Shown one piece after another: positions 36,312 through 48,447 of a stretch of 51,699 nt of DNA. The first letter of the stretch is position 1. Each line of letters opens with the position of its first letter. The stretch covers positions 1 through 51,699 of the forward strand of contig NZ_JAHLZE010000027.1 in NCBI RefSeq assembly GCF_020148105.1. Reading direction: 5' to 3'. Made by a program: the position numbers and the translations under genes. Below the pieces are notes generated by a model, which did no database searches, was not told where the DNA came from, and was given only the letters and a program-made list of their open reading frames with translations. Origin of the DNA: Methanobrevibacter sp. TMH8. GTDB taxonomy: Archaea; Methanobacteriota; Methanobacteria; Methanobacteriales; Methanobacteriaceae.

Positions 36312-37568
36312 ATGAAAAATAAAAATTATTGGATAATATTAGGTCTTTTCTCTGGATTATTATTTGGAATTGCAACTCCTTTTAGTAAAGTTCTTTTATC
36401 TAATTTGAATTCTTTTCAATTATCTGGATTGCTTTATTTAGGATCAGGTATAGTTATTATTCCTCAATTAATTAAGAATATGATTAAAACCTATAAAAAT
36501 CGGAAATATGATAAATATTATAATAAATATAACAATATAAATAATATAAATTCTGATAATACATCTCCTAATAATATAAATCAGGATAATATAAATTCTG
36601 ATAATATACATTATTCTCAAAATATAGATTCTAATGAAGAATTATATTTTAATAGTCAAGATGTTAAAAAAAGTGCTATTAAAAAGAATATTATAAATTT
36701 TGATATAAATTTATTAAAAATAATTTTCATTGTTCTTTTTGGTGGTATCTTAGGTCCTTTATTCTTAATGATGGGACTTTCCCATACAAGTGCAAGTTCA
36801 ACAGCTATTTGGTTAAATATGGAGCTTGTAGCAACAGCTATCATAGGAATTGTTTTATTTAAAGATCATTTAGATAAATATGGTTTTATTGGTCTTTTAC
36901 TTACTTTCATAGCTGGTCTGATTGTTTCTTGGGGAAATGATTTTGGAGATTTCTATTCGATTATTTTTATAATTATGGCTTGTTTCTCATGGGGTATAGA
37001 TAATCAATTAACTTCTATTGTTGATGGATATTCACCAGAAGTAATTACATTTATCAAAGGAATCTTTGGAGGAGGAGTAAATTTTGTTATTGGGATGTTT
37101 ATAGCCGGACAATTTATTCCATTAAATCTTTTATTCTATGGAATTATTCTTGGAATTGTGTCTTATGGATTAAGTATTGTTTTCTTTGTTAGTTCTGCTC
37201 AAAATCTTGGAGCTACTAGGAGTCAGATTTTATTTTCTACAGCTCCTTTTTGGGGAATTTTATTCTCTATCTTATTTATAGGAGATCCATTAACATTAAA
37301 TTTAATTATAGCTACTTTATTTTTAGTATTTGGAATAATTATCACGAATAATTTAGTTCATAAACATAAGCATTATCATGTTTCAATGGAACATATTCAT
37401 ATTCATTCTCATGATGATGGCCATCATGAACATAATCACAATTTTTTTAGTGAGGAAGAAATGACTGGAGATAATAAAAATAAAAAACACATTCATAAAC
37501 ATAAACATAATGAAAAAGAGCATGATCATAATCATTTTCCTGATTTACACCATAAACATGATCATTAA
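36312..37568 (+). CDS. DMT/EamA transporter with Asn-rich loop and His-rich tail
   Basis: 418 residues. Ten membrane helices in two EamA repeats (GLFSGLLFGIATPFSKVLLS at the start; SWGIDNQLTSIVDGYSPEV in the second half). After helix 2 a hydrophilic Asn-rich loop of about 70 residues is inserted. The C-terminal ~70 residues hold about 23 histidines in HxH and HKHKH patterns with acidic residues, a typical metal-binding tail. Position between cbiQ and cbiO suggests a role with Co or Ni, perhaps efflux or storage. The metal and direction are inferred; sequence shows only the fold and the tail. Confidence 0.85.
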   Translation: MKNKNYWIILGLFSGLLFGIATPFSKVLLSNLNSFQLSGLLYLGSGIVIIPQLIKNMIKTYKNRKYDKYYNKYNNINNINSDNTSPNNINQDNINSDNIHYSQNIDSNEELYFNSQDVKKSAIKKNIINFDINLLKIIFIVLFGGILGPLFLMMGLSHTSASSTAIWLNMELVATAIIGIVLFKDHLDKYGFIGLLLTFIAGLIVSWGNDFGDFYSIIFIIMACFSWGIDNQLTSIVDGYSPEVITFIKGIFGGGVNFVIGMFIAGQFIPLNLLFYGIILGIVSYGLSIVFFVSSAQNLGATRSQILFSTAPFWGILFSILFIGDPLTLNLIIATLFLVFGIIITNNLVHKHKHYHVSMEHIHIHSHDDGHHEHNHNFFSEEEMTGDNKNKKHIHKHKHNEKEHDHNHFPDLHHKHDH

Positions 37569-37692
37569 TATGAAAAACTAATGAATTTAATAATTTAATT
37601 ATTATATAATTATTAATTATTTAATTATTAATTTTTTAAATAATTATATAAGTATATAAAATATATTATATATTGCTAAATAAGGTGGACTA

Positions 37693-38532
37693 ATGAATAT
37701 TATAGAAGCTAAAAATATAACTTATTTATATCCTGATGGTACAAAAGCATTGGATAATATTAATTTTAATGTTGAAAAAGGGCAAATTGTTTCATTACTT
37801 GGTAAAAATGGAGCAGGAAAGTCTACTCTCTTTCTTCACTTTAATGGAATATTTGAACCAGAATCTGGACAAATACTTGTTGATGGTGAAGAATTAAAAT
37901 ATGATAAAAAGAGTTTACTTAAAGTTAGACAGAAAGTTGGAATTGTTTTTCAAAATCCTGATGATCAGCTATTTGCTCCAACTGTTGAAGAAGATGTAGC
38001 TTTTGGTCCGCTTAATATTGGCTTATCTCAAGAAGAAACAAAAAAAAGAGTTACAGATGCATTAGCTCGAGTTGGAATGGAAGGATTTGAAAAAAAACCA
38101 CCTCATCATCTTAGTGGAGGGCAAAAAAAACGTGTAGCTATTGCTGGAATATTAGCTATGGGTCCTGAAATTATGGTTTTAGATGAGCCTACCTCTGGAC
38201 TTGATCCTAAAGGGGCTTCTAAAATTCTTAAACTTCTTTATGAACTTAACAATGAAGGAATGACTATAATCATTTCTACTCATGATGTTGATCTTGTTCC
38301 TTTATATTCTAATAAAGTAAATATTATTAGAGATGGGAAAATAATAAAAGTTGGGTCTCCTCATGAAGTATTTGATGATGTTGATTTAATCCGTGAAGCA
38401 GATCTTAGATTGCCTAGATTAGCTCATTTAGCTGAAGTTCTAGAAAAAGAAGACAATATTAAAATTGCGGAATCTTATCCTTTAACTATTGGAGAAGCAC
38501 GTAAAGATTTATTGGATTATTTTGATAAATAG
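37693..38532 (+). CDS. cbiO: ECF transporter ATP-binding protein CbiO
   Basis: 279 residues. ABC motifs in order: Walker A GKNGAGKSTLF (about 37-47), Q-loop VFQNPDDQLFAPTVEED, signature HLSGGQKKRVAIAG, Walker B MVLDEPTSGLD, and the switch His in ISTHDVDLV. The QNPDDQLFAPTV block is typical of EcfA/CbiO ATPases. It energises CbiMNQ. It has its own AT-rich leader (125 nt) and an AAGGTGGAC ribosome binding site. Two unrelated genes separate it from cbiMNQ. Confidence 0.95.
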   Translation: MNIIEAKNITYLYPDGTKALDNINFNVEKGQIVSLLGKNGAGKSTLFLHFNGIFEPESGQILVDGEELKYDKKSLLKVRQKVGIVFQNPDDQLFAPTVEEDVAFGPLNIGLSQEETKKRVTDALARVGMEGFEKKPPHHLSGGQKKRVAIAGILAMGPEIMVLDEPTSGLDPKGASKILKLLYELNNEGMTIIISTHDVDLVPLYSNKVNIIRDGKIIKVGSPHEVFDDVDLIREADLRLPRLAHLAEVLEKEDNIKIAESYPLTIGEARKDLLDYFDK

Positions 38533-38617
38533 TTTATATAATAAAAGCTTATTAATTAAAGTATATTAATTATACTATTAAAATAATAATATTAAAATAC
38601 AAATAATTATTAAATAA

Positions 38618-39106
<489 letters not shown>

Positions 39107-39539
39107 ATAATTCAATATTTTTAATTTATTATTTTTAATTTATTGTTGTTATTCTTTTTTATTAATTATTATATTGTTAAATTTTTATCTAAATCTTCTA
39201 TATTTTATTTTTTATTAATTATAATTTCATAGAATTTTTAATCATTTCATATTATTTTTTAATATTATTTTTATTAAATTATAAATTTATTTTTAATAAT
39301 TTTTTAATCACTATTTAGAGTTATATTAACTAATTTTTACTATTTTATATTTAAGTGTTAATAATTTTAATTGAAGTATATAGGAATTTTTTTTAATGTA
39401 ATTAGATATATTTAATTGTATATAATTGTAATTATGGTATATTTGAATATAGGATTAATATAACTAAATATATTTAAATATAATGTTGATTAAATTATTT
39501 TTAATAAAGTTTTGTAAATTTGTATAGTTTTATGATAAC
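39107..39539. other. AT-only gap before the glycosyltransferase gene
   Basis: T-rich for ~200 nt after ribC, then A+T with repeated TATATTTAATTGTATATAATTG-like stretches (39405-39480) that could serve as promoters. No ORF and no ribosome binding site before the ATG at 39540. Confidence 0.4.
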
Positions 39540-40274
39540 ATGGTAGAAACACAAAATAAAATGCAAAATAATGAAAATAAAAATAATGAGGATACTGATG
39601 GGGTATTTCTGGTTGTTCCGGCATATAATGAAGAAAAAACTGTAGGAAATATCATAGAAAAGATAGCTTCATTAGGTTATCATGTTATTCTTGTTGATGA
39701 TGGTTCAACAGATAATACATATGAGATAGCTAAAAAATCTACAGTTAAATATCCTCATAACATATTCATTTATGAGCATGTTATTAATAGGGGATTAGGA
39801 GCAGCTTTAAAAACTGGGATGTCTGGAGCTATTAATCATGGTGCTAAATATGTAGTTACCTTTGATGCCGATGGTCAACATGCTATTGAAGATATAGCTA
39901 AAGTTTGTAAACCTCTTAAAGAAGGTAAAGCTGATGTAGTTATTGGTTCAAGACCTTTTGAAGATATGCCTGCTTCTAAAAACTTTGCAAATACAGTTAT
40001 GAATGTCATGACACACATATTTTATAGAACTAAAGTTAAAGATTCACAATCTGGACTTCGAGCTTTTACTGCTGAAGTTATTCCTAAAATTAGTATCCTC
40101 TCAAGAGGATATGGTGTCTCTTCTGAATTTATAAGAGAAATTCGAAGAAATCATCTCAAGCTTGATGAAGTCACTATTACTACTATTTATACTCCTGAAA
40201 CTCAAGCTAAAGGAACAAATGCTGTTGTTGGTCTTAAAATTTTATTTAAAATGATAATTGATTTATTTAGATAA
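39540..40274 (+). CDS. GT2 family glycosyltransferase (dolichyl-phosphate sugar synthase-like)
   Basis: 244 residues. After an Asn/Glu-rich start, FLVVPAYNEEKTVGNIIEKI, VDDGSTDNTYEIAKK and VTFDADGQHAIEDI give the GT-A fold with its DxD motif; SQSGLRAFTAEVIPKI and RGYGVSSEFIREI are typical of DPM1/DPG-synthase-like archaeal enzymes. It likely moves a sugar from a nucleotide to polyprenyl phosphate. It is followed after 39 nt by a DUF2304 membrane protein, a very common archaeal and bacterial pair. Confidence 0.9.
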   Translation: MVETQNKMQNNENKNNEDTDGVFLVVPAYNEEKTVGNIIEKIASLGYHVILVDDGSTDNTYEIAKKSTVKYPHNIFIYEHVINRGLGAALKTGMSGAINHGAKYVVTFDADGQHAIEDIAKVCKPLKEGKADVVIGSRPFEDMPASKNFANTVMNVMTHIFYRTKVKDSQSGLRAFTAEVIPKISILSRGYGVSSEFIREIRRNHLKLDEVTITTIYTPETQAKGTNAVVGLKILFKMIIDLFR

Positions 40275-40313
40275 AGATTAAAATTAGAAGGTGTTATAAT
40301 TTTTGGAGATTTA

Positions 40314-40670
40314 ATGTTATATCAAGTATTAGTGATTATCATAGCTATTGTGGCTATTTTATTAATATTTGATAGATATCATAAGAAAAAAACTTCAATT
40401 CAAACATTTATTTTATGGGTAATATTATGGGTTATTTTAGCTATATTTACTATTGTTCCTGAATCAAGTAATATTTTAGCTCATTTAATTGGTATTGGAA
40501 GAGGTTTGGATTTAGTACTAATATTCGCTATTATTGGTTCTTACTATTTAATATTTAGGGTATATTTAAAGATTGAAAAAATAGATCAAGATATTACTGA
40601 ATTAGTAAGAAAGATATCTATGGATAAAGAACTTAACTATGAATTAGAATTAGAAGAAAAAGAAGATTAA
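40314..40670 (+). CDS. DUF2304 membrane protein
   Basis: 118 residues with three membrane helices (about 3-19, 28-46, 62-82), an RYHKKKTSIQTFILWVILW segment and a Glu-rich C-terminal tail, as in DUF2304. These proteins regularly follow GT2 polyprenyl-phosphate glycosyltransferases and may anchor them to the membrane, but no activity is known. TTGGAG precedes the ATG. Confidence 0.82.
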   Translation: MLYQVLVIIIAIVAILLIFDRYHKKKTSIQTFILWVILWVILAIFTIVPESSNILAHLIGIGRGLDLVLIFAIIGSYYLIFRVYLKIEKIDQDITELVRKISMDKELNYELELEEKED

Positions 40671-41030
40671 ATATAAAATTTATTTTAATATAGTTTATTT
40701 TAATATATTTTATATGATTATTTTTCTTTTTATTTTCTTTTATATTTTTTATTTTTATCAATTATTAGTTTATTTATTATTAGTTTATTAAATCATAGAT
40801 ATTTTTTTATTTATTTTATCTTTTTTATTTTTATCAATTATTATTTATTAAATCAAATATATTAGTATTAGAAAAATTTATTAATTATAAAAATGATATA
40901 TCTAATTAATATAAAAGTTCTGTATTTTCTATATTTTACTATTTTAATTTTAGTAGAGTTTTTTTAATTATTTTTATATTATTTTGATTTTTATCATTAA
41001 TTTTTATGTTTAAACTATGGTGATAATATA
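40671..41030. other. T-rich gap before the iron-sulfur pair
   Basis: Mostly T runs, with TATTTTATCTTTTTTATTTTTATCAATTATT repeated in variant form around 40740 and 40815 (offset about 75-80 nt). Read rightward these would terminate the DUF2304 transcript. GGTGATAAT before 41031 is the next ribosome binding site. Confidence 0.4.
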
Positions 41031-41843
<813 letters not shown>

Positions 41844-43169
41844 ATGAATGAAAAAGAATTAGTAGCTATGAGAAATTCATTTAAAACAGTCTTTGATAAA
41901 AGAAAATCTATTTTAGATGATCCTAAAACTAAAAAACTTCAAGATAGAGTAATTAACATTAGAAAAGATGCTATAGATAATAATAAAGAGCTTCTTGAAA
42001 TAGCTAAAAAATCTTTTAAGAAAAATGACATTGATTTTGCTTTTGCAAAAGATGATAAAGAAGCTAGAGATATTATTTATAATATTATAAATGATGTAGG
42101 TAGCTTTGACTTTGGTTCCAATGCCGATTCCAATGTTACTTCTAATGTTGATTCTAATTCAAATTCCAATTTGAATTCCAATTCTAATTCACAAAATGAT
42201 TCAAAAGATAATAATCAAACTGTAATAGCTAAATCTAAATCAAATACTCTTGGTGAAATAGCTATTTCTAAATATTTAAAATCTAAAGGTATGGATGTTG
42301 TTGAAACTGATTTGGGAGATAGAATATTACAACTTAAAGGAAAAGATAATAAACCAACCCATCCTACTGGGCCTGCATCACATTTAAATGTTCAACAAAT
42401 TTCAGATATTGTCAATAAAGCTATGGATAAAGATATTCCTTCTGAACCAAAAGCTATTATGGAAACTGTTAGGGAAGATGTTTTAAATAAAATAGCTAAA
42501 GCTGATATAGGTATTAGTGGAGCTAATGCAGTAGCTAGTGAAGATGGATCTCTTGTCTTTGTTCATAATGAGGGAAATATATCTTTGGTATCATTGATGA
42601 AAACTCATATAGTTGTAATTGGAATGGATAAACTTGTTAAAACTATTGAAGATGCTATTTCTATAGCTAAGCTTGAAACAATTTATGCAACAGGTAGCAA
42701 AACCACTTCTTATATAAATGTTGTTTCAGGTCCTTCTAAAACAGCAGATATTGAGAAAAAACTTCTTAAAAATATGTATGGTGCAGAAAAAGTATTTGTA
42801 GTTATTCTTGACAATGGAAGGTCTCAAGCTATTGATTCAATCCACGAATGTCTTCTTTGTATTGGTTGTGGAAGTTGTATAGTTACTTGCCCAGTTTACA
42901 ATGTTATTGGTAATGAATTTGGCTTTAATAATTATTTAGGTGGTAGAGGAGTAGCTATGAGTAAATTTATTGAAGATTCTGAGACAAGTTTTAATTCAGG
43001 TCTTTATAAATGCACTTTATGTGGTCTTTGTACAGAAAATTGTCCAGTAGCTATTCAAACCAATGAAGCTATTGAAGAAATACGAAAAGATTCTCAAAAA
43101 AAAGGATTCTATCCAAATGAACATGGAAAATTCAGAGATAATATTAAGAAGAAAGGTTCTCCTTATTGA
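41844..43169 (+). CDS. LUD-domain 2[4Fe-4S] oxidoreductase (LutB-like)
   Basis: 441 residues. The LUD (lactate utilisation) domain spans ~1-320 (THPTGPASHLNVQQISD, GISGANAVASEDGSLVFVHNEGN). The C-terminus has two ferredoxin motifs, CLLCIGCGSCIVTCPV and CTLCGLCTENCPV. It corresponds to LutB/LldF proteins, whose partner is a LutA/HdrB-like CCG protein, here the gene immediately upstream with no spacer (stop TAA then ATG). An Asn/Ser-rich insertion of about 40 residues lies near 90-130. Lactate is only the family's bacterial substrate; the archaeal role is open. Confidence 0.85.
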   Translation: MNEKELVAMRNSFKTVFDKRKSILDDPKTKKLQDRVINIRKDAIDNNKELLEIAKKSFKKNDIDFAFAKDDKEARDIIYNIINDVGSFDFGSNADSNVTSNVDSNSNSNLNSNSNSQNDSKDNNQTVIAKSKSNTLGEIAISKYLKSKGMDVVETDLGDRILQLKGKDNKPTHPTGPASHLNVQQISDIVNKAMDKDIPSEPKAIMETVREDVLNKIAKADIGISGANAVASEDGSLVFVHNEGNISLVSLMKTHIVVIGMDKLVKTIEDAISIAKLETIYATGSKTTSYINVVSGPSKTADIEKKLLKNMYGAEKVFVVILDNGRSQAIDSIHECLLCIGCGSCIVTCPVYNVIGNEFGFNNYLGGRGVAMSKFIEDSETSFNSGLYKCTLCGLCTENCPVAIQTNEAIEEIRKDSQKKGFYPNEHGKFRDNIKKKGSPY

Positions 43170-43440
43170 GTTACATATTAATTTTTTAATTTTACCTTTT
43201 AATATATATTTTTAATTTAAATTTTTAATCTAGCTTTTTAATCTAGTTTTTCAATTTATTTTTTAATTTAATTTTTTTAAATTATTTTTTAATTTTTTAA
43301 TAATAAATCTTTAAAATTGATAATAAATTAATCTTTAAAAATATATGAAAACAATTAAATATTCATATTATAATATATATAAGATATCTTAATAATTATC
43401 TCATAATATTGTAGAAAAATAAAGAAAGGAAGATTGAAAA
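43170..43440. terminator. T-rich terminator region after the LUD gene
   Basis: The first 130 nt are TTTTTAATTTAA-type runs, a plausible terminator. The rest is A+T. GAAAGGAAG at 43425-43433 is the next ribosome binding site. Confidence 0.4.
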
Positions 43441-43668
43441 ATGAAGGTAAATACTTTAATAATTCATACAAAGAACTCAAAAGAATCATTAACTTTTAAA
43501 GTTGGACAGACTTTGACTTCAGATAAATTTGAGCTCTTAACTGTTGATAGTCCTATAAATTATATTAATATTAATACAAAAACTGGATTTATTGAAATAA
43601 AAACTAATGAAGATAATTTCTTATGGTATTCATTAAATGATATACAATTTTTGTCCTTTAATATTTAA
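43441..43668 (+). CDS. small hypothetical protein
   Basis: 75 residues, no signal peptide, no cysteines, mixed beta-rich sequence (MKVNTLIIHTKNSKESLTF, FELLTVDSP, TGFIEIKTNEDNFLWYSL). I recognise no family. It is likely real because GAAAGGAAG precedes the ATG at good spacing and the composition is not that of random AT-rich sequence. It stands alone before mfnB. A small beta-barrel is possible. Confidence 0.6.
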   Translation: MKVNTLIIHTKNSKESLTFKVGQTLTSDKFELLTVDSPINYININTKTGFIEIKTNEDNFLWYSLNDIQFLSFNI

Positions 43669-43759
43669 TTTTTTAATATTTAATTATTATATTGTTTAAA
43701 TTATTTTTGTTTAAAAATTTTTGTTTAAAAATTTTCACGATTAAATAAATCTAAAAGTT

Positions 43760-43767
43760 TTTATATA
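43760..43767 (+). promoter_or_regulatory. TATA box upstream of mfnB
   Basis: AAAAGTTTTTATATAATTG contains TTTATATA at 43760-43767. Transcription would begin near 43792, giving a leader of about 150 nt before the TTG start of mfnB. Confidence 0.45.
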
Positions 43768-43940
43768 ATTGATACAATAATTAAACTAACTCAAATTATA
43801 TAATATTTGATATTATATTATAATTCATAATTCAAATTATATTGGATTATATTAGATTATATTATATTTTTTTAGATTTTATTAAATTTTATTAAATTAT
43901 ATTTATAAATATTGTTCATTAATAATGTGGAGGAAATGTA

Positions 43941-44657
43941 TTGCTTTTATTAATCAGTCCAATAAATAATGAAGAAGCACTAGAATCTATTAAAGGTGGT
44001 GCTGATATAGTGGATGTTAAAAATCCAAAAGAGGGTTCTCTTGGTGCTAATTTTCCTTGGGTAATTCGAGAAATTAGGGATTTAACTCCTGACGATATGT
44101 TGGTCAGTGCAACTCTTGGAGATGTTCCTTATAAACCAGGAACAGTTTCTCTTGCAGCTATGGGTGCATTAGTTTCTGGTGCAGATTATATTAAAGTAGG
44201 ATTATTTGGGACATCTAATTATGATGAAGCATTAGAAGTTATGGCTAATGTTGTAAAAACTGTTAAAAATGAGAATCCTGAATCTATTGTTGTAGCATCT
44301 GGTTATGCAGATGCTCACAGAGTTGGAGCAGTTAGTCCATGGGACATTCCAAAAATAGCTAAAGAATCTGGCAGTGACTTAGCTATGTTAGATACAGCTG
44401 TTAAAGATGGAAAAACATTATTTGATTATCTTGATATTGATGATTTAAAGAAATTTGTAGGAGAAACTCATAGTTATGGATTAAAATCAGCATTAGCAGG
44501 TTCTGTTAAAAAGGAACAATTAAAACCTCTTTATGATATTGGTTGTGATGTTGTCGGTGTTAGAGGTGCTGCTTGTACTGGTGGAGATAGAAATAATGGA
44601 AAAATTCATAGTTCTGCAGTAGCTGAATTAAAAGAATTAGTTAATTCATTTGATTAG
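43941..44657 (+). CDS. mfnB: (5-formylfuran-3-yl)methyl phosphate synthase MfnB
   Basis: 238 residues of the DUF556/MfnB family. [35 protein letters not shown] (with the Schiff-base-type lysine region), [13 protein letters not shown] and [14 protein letters not shown] are family blocks. MfnB makes the furan precursor of methanofuran from two glyceraldehyde-3-phosphates. TTG start after GTGGAGGAAATG. Its presence marks the organism as a methanogen or close relative. guaB follows after 135 nt. Confidence 0.93.
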   Translation: MLLLISPINNEEALESIKGGADIVDVKNPKEGSLGANFPWVIREIRDLTPDDMLVSATLGDVPYKPGTVSLAAMGALVSGADYIKVGLFGTSNYDEALEVMANVVKTVKNENPESIVVASGYADAHRVGAVSPWDIPKIAKESGSDLAMLDTAVKDGKTLFDYLDIDDLKKFVGETHSYGLKSALAGSVKKEQLKPLYDIGCDVVGVRGAACTGGDRNNGKIHSSAVAELKELVNSFD

Positions 44658-44792
44658 TTAATTTACATTATGCATTAATATACAAATTATATAGATTAAT
44701 ATGCAGTAAGTATGATATGGGTATTTAGATACTCTAAATTAAAGTTTTTATTATGATAAATTTTATTTTTAATTAATGGAAAGGTGAAGTAA

Positions 44793-46274
44793 GTGTATTC
44801 AAAAAAATTAAAAGAAGCTGAACTTGGATTTACATATGATGATTTTTTACTTGTACCTAATGCATCATATGTAGAAGCAAAAGATGTCGATACAACAGCT
44901 AGAGTATCAAAAAATTTCAAATTGAACATTCCGATTATAAGTTCAGCTATGGATACTGTAACAGAATCAGACATGGCAATAGCTTTAGCTCAAGAAGGTG
45001 GAGTTGGAGTTATCCATAGGAATATGACTTTAGAACAACAAGTTAAGGAAGTTAAAAAAGTCAAAATGTCTGGTGATTTAACTATAAAAGATGTTGTTAC
45101 TATTACTCCTAATTCTTCTATAGCAACTGTTAAACATATTATGGATGAAGAAGCAGTTAGTGGGCTTCCTGTAATTGAAAATGAAAAATTAGTTGGAATT
45201 ATCAGTAAAAGAGATATTAAACCTTTTTTAAATATTGATACTGATAAAAAAGTTGAAGATATAATGACTCCTGATGTAGTAACTATTGAAGAACCAATTA
45301 CTCCTTCAGAAGCACTTGATTTAGCTTATGAGAATAAAGTTGAAAGACTTCCAGTTATTAGGGATGGTAAATTAGCTGGAATTGTTACTATTAGAGACAT
45401 TTTAAATCATAAAAAATATCCTACAGCTGCAAGAGATAAAAAAGGAAGATTTTTAGTAGCTGCTGCTACTGGTCCTTTTGATTTAGAACGAGCAATGGCT
45501 CTTGATCAAGCTGGAGCAGATATTCTTGCAGTTGATTGTGCGCATGCTCATAATATGAATGTTGTCAAATTCGCTGAAACTATAAAAGATAATATTGATG
45601 CTGATCTTATCATGGGTAACATAGCTACTGCCGAAGCTGCTGAAGATTTGATTGCTCAAGGTGTTGATGGATTGAAAGTTGGTATTGGTCCAGGTTCGAT
45701 GTGTACTACAAGAATCATTGCGGGAGTTGGTGTTCCTCAATTATCAGCTATTTCTAATGTAGCTGATGTAGCTAGTGAGTATGATGTTCCGGTAATTGCT
45801 GATGGTGGGCTTCGTTATTCTGGAGATATAGCTAAAGCTATGGGAGCTGGAGCAGATCTTGTAATGCTTGGAAATTTACTTGCAGGTACCTATGAATCTC
45901 CTGGAGATGTTGTTGTTATGAATGGAAGAAAATATAAACAATATCGTGGAATGGGTTCAATGGGTGCTATGACTGGTGGTTTTGGTGGTGGTGCTGATAG
46001 ATACTTCCAAGAGATTAAAGGTCATATGAAACATTCAAAACTTGTTCCAGAAGGAGTAGAAGGTGCTGTTCCATATAAAGGAACTGTTGATGAAGTAGTT
46101 TTCCAACTTGTTGGTGGTCTTAAAGCATCTATGGGTTATTGTGGTGCTAAAAACATTGAAACCATGAAGAAAGTAGCTAAATTTGTTAGAATTACTTCTA
46201 GTGGTATTAAAGAAAGTCATCCTCATGACCTTATGATTACTAATGAAAGTCCTAATTATCCAACTTTGGAATAA
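44793..46274 (+). CDS. guaB: IMP dehydrogenase
   Basis: 493 residues, full length. The N-terminus (ELGFTYDDFLLVPNASYVEA) and the active-site loop GPGSMCTTRIIAGVGVPQL, in which Cys binds IMP, are clear; two CBS domains lie between about 95 and 215. IADGGLRYSGDIAKAMGAGA and QYRGMGSMGAM complete the barrel. It is the committed step of GMP synthesis. GTG start after AAGGTGAAG. Confidence 0.97.
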   Translation: MYSKKLKEAELGFTYDDFLLVPNASYVEAKDVDTTARVSKNFKLNIPIISSAMDTVTESDMAIALAQEGGVGVIHRNMTLEQQVKEVKKVKMSGDLTIKDVVTITPNSSIATVKHIMDEEAVSGLPVIENEKLVGIISKRDIKPFLNIDTDKKVEDIMTPDVVTIEEPITPSEALDLAYENKVERLPVIRDGKLAGIVTIRDILNHKKYPTAARDKKGRFLVAAATGPFDLERAMALDQAGADILAVDCAHAHNMNVVKFAETIKDNIDADLIMGNIATAEAAEDLIAQGVDGLKVGIGPGSMCTTRIIAGVGVPQLSAISNVADVASEYDVPVIADGGLRYSGDIAKAMGAGADLVMLGNLLAGTYESPGDVVVMNGRKYKQYRGMGSMGAMTGGFGGGADRYFQEIKGHMKHSKLVPEGVEGAVPYKGTVDEVVFQLVGGLKASMGYCGAKNIETMKKVAKFVRITSSGIKESHPHDLMITNESPNYPTLE

Positions 46275-46373
46275 TTAGCTTTTTTTATATAATTAATTAA
46301 ATTTTATCTATTAATTTTTTTATTAATAATTTTTAAATTTATACATATATTAAATAATTACTGTTATATTAAA

Positions 46374-47195
<822 letters not shown>

Positions 47196-47578
47196 ATTAT
47201 TAATTTAAAAATAGATTTTAATTATAAATTTGATATAATATTAATAATTATGATATTAGTTATATTAATATATTATTAGTTATATTAATAAAATAGATTT
47301 TAATTATAATTGATATATTATTACTAATTAATAAAATAAATTTTAGTTATAAAAGTAGATTTATAAAGCTTTTTTAAAATAATTAATAATAATTAATTGA
47401 AATGTTTCATTTTTTATAGATTGATAAAACATTCTACTAATAAAAATAGTTAAACTTTTTATACAGATTTCTTCTGTTATTATTTTATGGTCAATTGATA
47501 ATAGATATCTTTTGTTATTTTTTTGTTTATTTTATTTTTTTAAATTAAAAATTGAAGTAAAACTTTTCTTTTTAATTT
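47196..47578. other. convergent gap with short direct repeats
   Basis: AATAGATTTTAATTATAA occurs at about 47209 and again near 47291, and TTAGTTATATTAATA occurs twice around 47255-47290. The segment 47435-47570 is T-rich. No gene seen between converging mobA and the mini-repeat gene. Confidence 0.45.
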
Positions 47579-47779
47579 TTATTCAATTTCAATTGATCTT
47601 GGATTTCTACCCATTTCTAAAATAAACTTATTTACACGTTCGATCATATTGCAATAATCTTGGCGTGGGATCTTTATATCGCTTATTTGAGCGAATTCTG
47701 GCATTTCACCAGTAGTATTTTTAATATCCATTATTCTATCTACCATTTCCCTATATTCTTCTAGTGTCAAATGTGTCAT
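47579..47779 (-). CDS. stand-alone pseudomurein-binding-repeat-like mini protein
   Basis: 66 residues resembling one pair of half-repeats of the pseudomurein-binding repeat: EYREMVDRIMDIKNTTGEMP, then FAQISDIKIPRQDYCNMIERV and ILEMGRNPRSIEI. The same spacing of aromatic/Leu positions, the Gly-x-x-Pro turn and the I-P-x-x-[DE]-[FY] step occur in the two secreted wall hydrolases of this window. There is no signal peptide or membrane segment, so it should stay in the cytoplasm. The ATG at 47779 is set by GGGGATT upstream; an ATG 10 codons earlier lacks such a site. Function unknown. Confidence 0.65.
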   Translation of the reverse strand: MTHLTLEEYREMVDRIMDIKNTTGEMPEFAQISDIKIPRQDYCNMIERVNKFILEMGRNPRSIEIE

Positions 47780-47844
47780 AGAAAATCCCCATGATATTGA
47801 AATATACATGGATTTTTATTATGTATAATAATATAGGTTTCAAG

Positions 47845-47852
47845 TATATAAA
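47845..47852 (-). promoter_or_regulatory. TATA box of the mini-repeat gene
   Basis: On the minus strand GAATAGTTTATATACTTG contains TTTATATA (47845-47852), a strong box. Transcription would start near 47820, giving a leader of about 40 nt before the ATG at 47779. Confidence 0.6.
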
Positions 47853-48447
47853 CTATTCTATTTCATTGATTTAGATTATTTTCCATGAATAAAATAAGAA
47901 TGATTTTTAAAAGAATTAATATTTTTAGCACATTTTTGATGAAAAATAATTTTAAAATATAGAACTAGATAAATTCTTATAAAAATATTATTCTGTTGAT
48001 TTGGATTATATTGTAACTATTATAGAAATATTAAATCAAAATGATTTAAATTAATATAAATTTATACATTTAAAAAGAAAATCAATTCAAAATATTATAT
48101 TTTTAGTTTAAATACAAATATTATAATAAATATTTTAAAGGTTCATATAATATATAACATTTAAGAAAAAAATAAACCATGAATAAAAAACCTTAAATTT
48201 ATCCCTAAATTACTTTAGAAAGATTTATAAGTGATTGGTAATAGATTATAATCATAAAAACGAATTTTTTATTATATGTTAATATAATATTAAATTAAGT
48301 TGCATATATTTATATTCTATTAATTATAGTTTAATTATTTATTATTATAATTATAATATAAAATATAATCATATAATTAATTATTTAATGTAATTATAGA
48401 ATATAACTTTTAATTAATTAATATTTTATGAGGCGAGGGGTGGAAAA
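47853..48447. promoter_or_regulatory. divergent control region upstream of the giant hydrolase
   Basis: About 600 nt with no ORF. GAAAGATTTATAAGTG near 48219-48234 is a possible rightward promoter, which would give a leader of about 190 nt. The segment 48295-48420 is pure A+T. GAGGGGTGG (48435-48443) is the hydrolase ribosome binding site. Confidence 0.4.
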
